A stretch of 64,000 bases of DNA from Methylobacter sp. (GTDB taxonomy: Bacteria > Pseudomonadota > Gammaproteobacteria > Methylococcales > Methylomonadaceae): contig JAUXXQ010000115.1 of NCBI GenBank assembly GCA_030684815.1, positions 1 to 64,000 on the forward strand. Reading direction: 5' to 3'. Position 1 is the stretch's first letter. The number at the start of each line of letters is the position of its first letter. Positions 61,337 through 64,000 of this stretch are shown in pieces. The notes under the pieces are model-generated. The model saw only the letters and a list, made by a program, of their open reading frames with translations, was not told where the DNA came from and did not search any database. The position numbers and the translations under genes are program-made.

Positions 61337-61621
61337 CTATCCCAAAGCCCGCAACACAGCTTGGGGTTCTTTCGCCACAATATGCAGTAACGCCAATGCA
61401 GGGCCGTGAGGTTTGCGGTCGCCGCGTTCCCAATGGCGAAGTGTGCCGATACTGATGCAAAATTTAGCGGCAAAGTCGGTTTGCGTCAGTCCTAAGCTGT
61501 GGCGTAATTGCGCCACGTCAATTTCTTCGGGACGGTGTGTTTTTGCGGCAATATCTTTGCCTTCATTAAGGGCGATTGCCTCGTTTAAACTTTGGGCAAT
61601 GCTTGCAAATGCGTGAGTCAT
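61337..61621 (-). CDS. NadS-like XRE-family HTH antitoxin
   Basis: DVAQLRHSLGLTQTDFAAKFCISIGTLRHWERGDRKPHGPALALLHIVAKEPQAVLRAL. Confidence 0.9.
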   Translation of the reverse strand: MTHAFASIAQSLNEAIALNEGKDIAAKTHRPEEIDVAQLRHSLGLTQTDFAAKFCISIGTLRHWERGDRKPHGPALALLHIVAKEPQAVLRALG

Positions 61622-61751
61622 GTTTTCTCTCTAATGCGCTATATCCGAGTAGTTTGACCAGTTTGGCTGTAGTCAGCAGGGTTGTCAGTGTAAGCCAATG
61701 GCTTATAGCGGGGCAAGGCCGGGTGTTCGGCTTTTTGTAATCCCCCTATTT

Positions 61752-61767
61752 TGTCGTGTTTGCGACA
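61752..61767 (+). promoter_or_regulatory. NifA upstream activator sequence TGT-N10-ACA
   Basis: TGTcgtgtttgcgACA, about 85 bp upstream of the nifV -24/-12 element. Confidence 0.85.
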
Positions 61768-61851
61768 ATTTCTTTGTCTTTGCGTTGTATTGTTCTGTCG
61801 GTATTGCGCCAATCAAAAGTCATACCCCGCTATTTTCGCTAAATAAATAGT

Positions 61852-61867
61852 TGGCAAGTATTTTGCT
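61852..61867 (+). promoter_or_regulatory. sigma54 promoter of nifV
   Basis: TGGCAAGTATTTTGCT; GG-N10-GC, 35 nt upstream of ATG. Confidence 0.9.
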
Positions 61868-61901
61868 GTATCAAAATTAAAGGCCTTGCAGGAGATTAGC
61901 C

Positions 61902-63026
61902 ATGACCACACACCCCCGCACTATCATCATCGACGACACCACGCTCAGAGATGGCGAGCAATCGGCTGGCGTGGCTTTTTCGTTGGATGAAAAGCTGGCG
62001 ATTGCGACGCAGTTGGCGGGTTTGGGCGTACCGGAATTGGAAATCGGTATTCCGGCGATGGGGGCGGTGGAACGCGAGGAAATCAAGGCGATTGCGGGGT
62101 TAGGTTTACCATCAAAGTTACTGGTTTGGTCGAGGATGCGCCGCGATGATTTGCCTGCCTGTTTGGGCTTGAATGTGGATAAGGTTGATTTGTCCATCTC
62201 GGCCTCGGATCAACATATTCAGCATAAGCTGAAACAAAGCCGGCAATGGGTTTTAGACACGATTAGCGCTTGTGTGCAGGAAGCACGAAGTTTGGGAATG
62301 GATGTTTGCGTCGGTATGGAAGATGCTTCGCGGGCTGATGTGGATTTTTTACTGCGCATGGCTGAAACCGCGCAACAAGCCGGGGCTAGCCGGATTCGTT
62401 TTGCCGATACGGTGGGCATTATGGAACCGTTCGGTGTGTTCGAGACCATCAAAAAGTTAAGGGCGGCTACCGATTTGGAAATTGAAATGCATGCCCATGA
62501 CGATTTGGGGCTGGCAACTGCGAACACGCTGACGGCGGCGTTGGCGGGTGCAACCCATGTCAATACCACGGTGAACGGCTTGGGCGAACGGGCGGGCAAT
62601 GCGGCATTGGAAGAAGTGGTAGTTGGCTTAAAGCAGTTATACGGCATTGAAACGGGGGTTAATTTGCAGCTGTTTCCTGCCTTGTCCGAACAGGTTGCCA
62701 GGGCATCTGGCGACGCAATCGGCAGCCGGAAAAGCCTGATCGGCAAAAGTGTGTTCAGCCATGAAGCGGGCATTCATGTCGATGGCTTGCTGAAAGACCC
62801 GAACAATTATCAGGGCGTCGATCCGGCCATAGTCGGGCGTAGCCATCAGCTGGTGCTGGGCAAGCATTCGGGCACGCAAGGGGTGATCCACGCTTATCAG
62901 CAAATCGGCATTGCGGTCAGCCGAATTCAGGCTCAGGCCTTGTTGACGCAGGTCAGGCGCTTTGTTTGCGACACTAAAAGGTCGCCGAAAACCGAAGACT
63001 TAAATCTCTTTCATCAAAATCTTTAG
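61902..63026 (+). CDS. nifV: Homocitrate synthase NifV
   Basis: [45 protein letters not shown]; NifA/sigma54 promoter. Confidence 0.96.
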   Translation: MTTHPRTIIIDDTTLRDGEQSAGVAFSLDEKLAIATQLAGLGVPELEIGIPAMGAVEREEIKAIAGLGLPSKLLVWSRMRRDDLPACLGLNVDKVDLSISASDQHIQHKLKQSRQWVLDTISACVQEARSLGMDVCVGMEDASRADVDFLLRMAETAQQAGASRIRFADTVGIMEPFGVFETIKKLRAATDLEIEMHAHDDLGLATANTLTAALAGATHVNTTVNGLGERAGNAALEEVVVGLKQLYGIETGVNLQLFPALSEQVARASGDAIGSRKSLIGKSVFSHEAGIHVDGLLKDPNNYQGVDPAIVGRSHQLVLGKHSGTQGVIHAYQQIGIAVSRIQAQALLTQVRRFVCDTKRSPKTEDLNLFHQNL

Positions 63027-63038
63027 AGGGCGATCATC

Positions 63039-63239
63039 ATGAACGAACATAAAGCTGAGTTGAGCGGTTTGTCCGCTCAAACGAAACTTATGCCCTTTGG
63101 GTATAAAGAACAGCAGTCATGCGAACCGGTAGTTAAAGAGACTTTGCAAATACCGGATCAGGATGATTTCTATCCCGGTTCTTTTTTCAGGATACCTGCT
63201 CCGCCGATGCTGGGTAAAACCGGTTGGAGCTTAAATTAG
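63039..63239 (+). CDS. Small uncharacterised protein (66 aa) in the putative nif operon
   Basis: ORF 13 nt after nifV stop, preceded by agaggg; DDFYPGSFFRIPAPPMLGKTGWSLN. Confidence 0.55.
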   Translation: MNEHKAELSGLSAQTKLMPFGYKEQQSCEPVVKETLQIPDQDDFYPGSFFRIPAPPMLGKTGWSLN

Positions 63240-63266
63240 TGCATCGTTTACATACAAGTTCAGCAT

Positions 63267-63403
63267 CGTTCCCACGCTCCGGCGTGGGAATGCATTGCGC
63301 AACGCTCTAGCGTTGCGAGGCCGGGGACATTTAATTTTATCACTACGGTGATACGGGACGCGGAGCGTCCATGACTGCATTCCCACGCCGGAGCGTGGGA
63401 ACG
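63267..63403. repeat. REPIN/MITE-like element with perfect 28-bp terminal inverted repeats
   Basis: cgttcccacgctccggcgtgggaatgca ... tgcattcccacgccggagcgtgggaacg. Confidence 0.9.
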
Positions 63404-63449
63404 ATTTTAAAATTAGGATAAACATCTCCGCACTCAACAGGAGCTAAAA

Positions 63450-64000
63450 ATGGTTATGGCCATATCGGATAACATGATAACTAAAGCGCAAAAACCGCAA
63501 GGACTTCTCGCCCAATGGCATGAAGATGTCCATTGTGTTTTTGGCCGCGATCCTGCCGCGCATAGCGTTTGGGCAATATTACTGACTTATTCCGGCGTCC
63601 ATGCGGTATTGGTGCACCGGGTTAGCCACCGTTTGTGGAAGGCAAACTGGAAGTTGCTCGCCAGAATCTTGTCCGCCTTCAGCAAAATGATCACCAGTGT
63701 CGACATTCATCCGGCGGCAATTATCGGGCGGCGCTTGTTCATCGACCACGCGCTGGGCGTGGTGATCGGCGAAACGGCGGTGATCGGCAATGATGTCACA
63801 CTGTATCACGGCGTCACGCTGGGCGGCACCACCTGGAACAAGGAAAAGCGTCATCCGACCTTGGGCAATAATGTGATGGTGGGTTCCGGCGCCAAGATTC
63901 TCGGCGCGATTACCTTGGGCAACAATGTCCGGGTCGGTGCCAATTCGGTGGTGATTAAAGATGTGCCGGCTTGCTGCACGGTGGTGGGCATCCCCGGCCG
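63450..64000 (+). CDS. cysE: Serine O-acetyltransferase (CysE/NifP-like), truncated by the window edge
   Basis: [38 protein letters not shown]...[41 protein letters not shown]. Confidence 0.94.
   Translation, partial: MVMAISDNMITKAQKPQGLLAQWHEDVHCVFGRDPAAHSVWAILLTYSGVHAVLVHRVSHRLWKANWKLLARILSAFSKMITSVDIHPAAIIGRRLFIDHALGVVIGETAVIGNDVTLYHGVTLGGTTWNKEKRHPTLGNNVMVGSGAKILGAITLGNNVRVGANSVVIKDVPACCTVVGIPG

Noticed and set aside
63231-63437. 68-aa minus-strand ORF over the REPIN-like element
   Set aside because: Encoded almost entirely by the palindromic repeat

Overview
The window looks like a chromosomal segment of a gammaproteobacterium, possibly a Methylococcales-type methanotroph (inferred from gene content). 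Main blocks: (1) a polar-flagellum locus (about 0.5-24.6 kb) with three flagellin paralogues, a SEC-C/TPR/OGT-like glycosyltransferase, a Maf-type flagellin glycosyltransferase, fliD/fliS/fliT/flaG, and a full pseudaminic-acid pathway (pseB,C,F,H,G,I) with a PseA/WbpG-type amidotransferase and its HisH/HisF partners; (2) housekeeping genes (alr, an intein-bearing dnaB, cmoA/cmoB, mlaC, hemB); (3) the flgB-L rod/hook cluster with divergent flgA-flgM-flgN; (4) HDOD, CBS, EF-G2, response-regulator/TPR, pcm, surE and smr genes; (5) a small accessory/defence-like island (about 56.9-61.6 kb) with degraded DUF2442 and DUF433/DUF5615 modules, an AT-rich single-gene SIR2 + STAND-like NTPase, hicAB and a NadS/HigA-like remnant; (6) the start of a nif operon (nifV, small ORF, cysE-like) with NifA/sigma54 signals. 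Several families of palindromic interspersed repeats run through the window. The most interesting items are the SIR2-NTPase gene, two homologous multi-hairpin elements ending in GTGGATTGAAAC, genes whose ends coincide with repeat elements, and a readable sigma54/sigma28 promoter map for the flagellar genes. No computation was run. All calls come from reading the sequence and recognising families.
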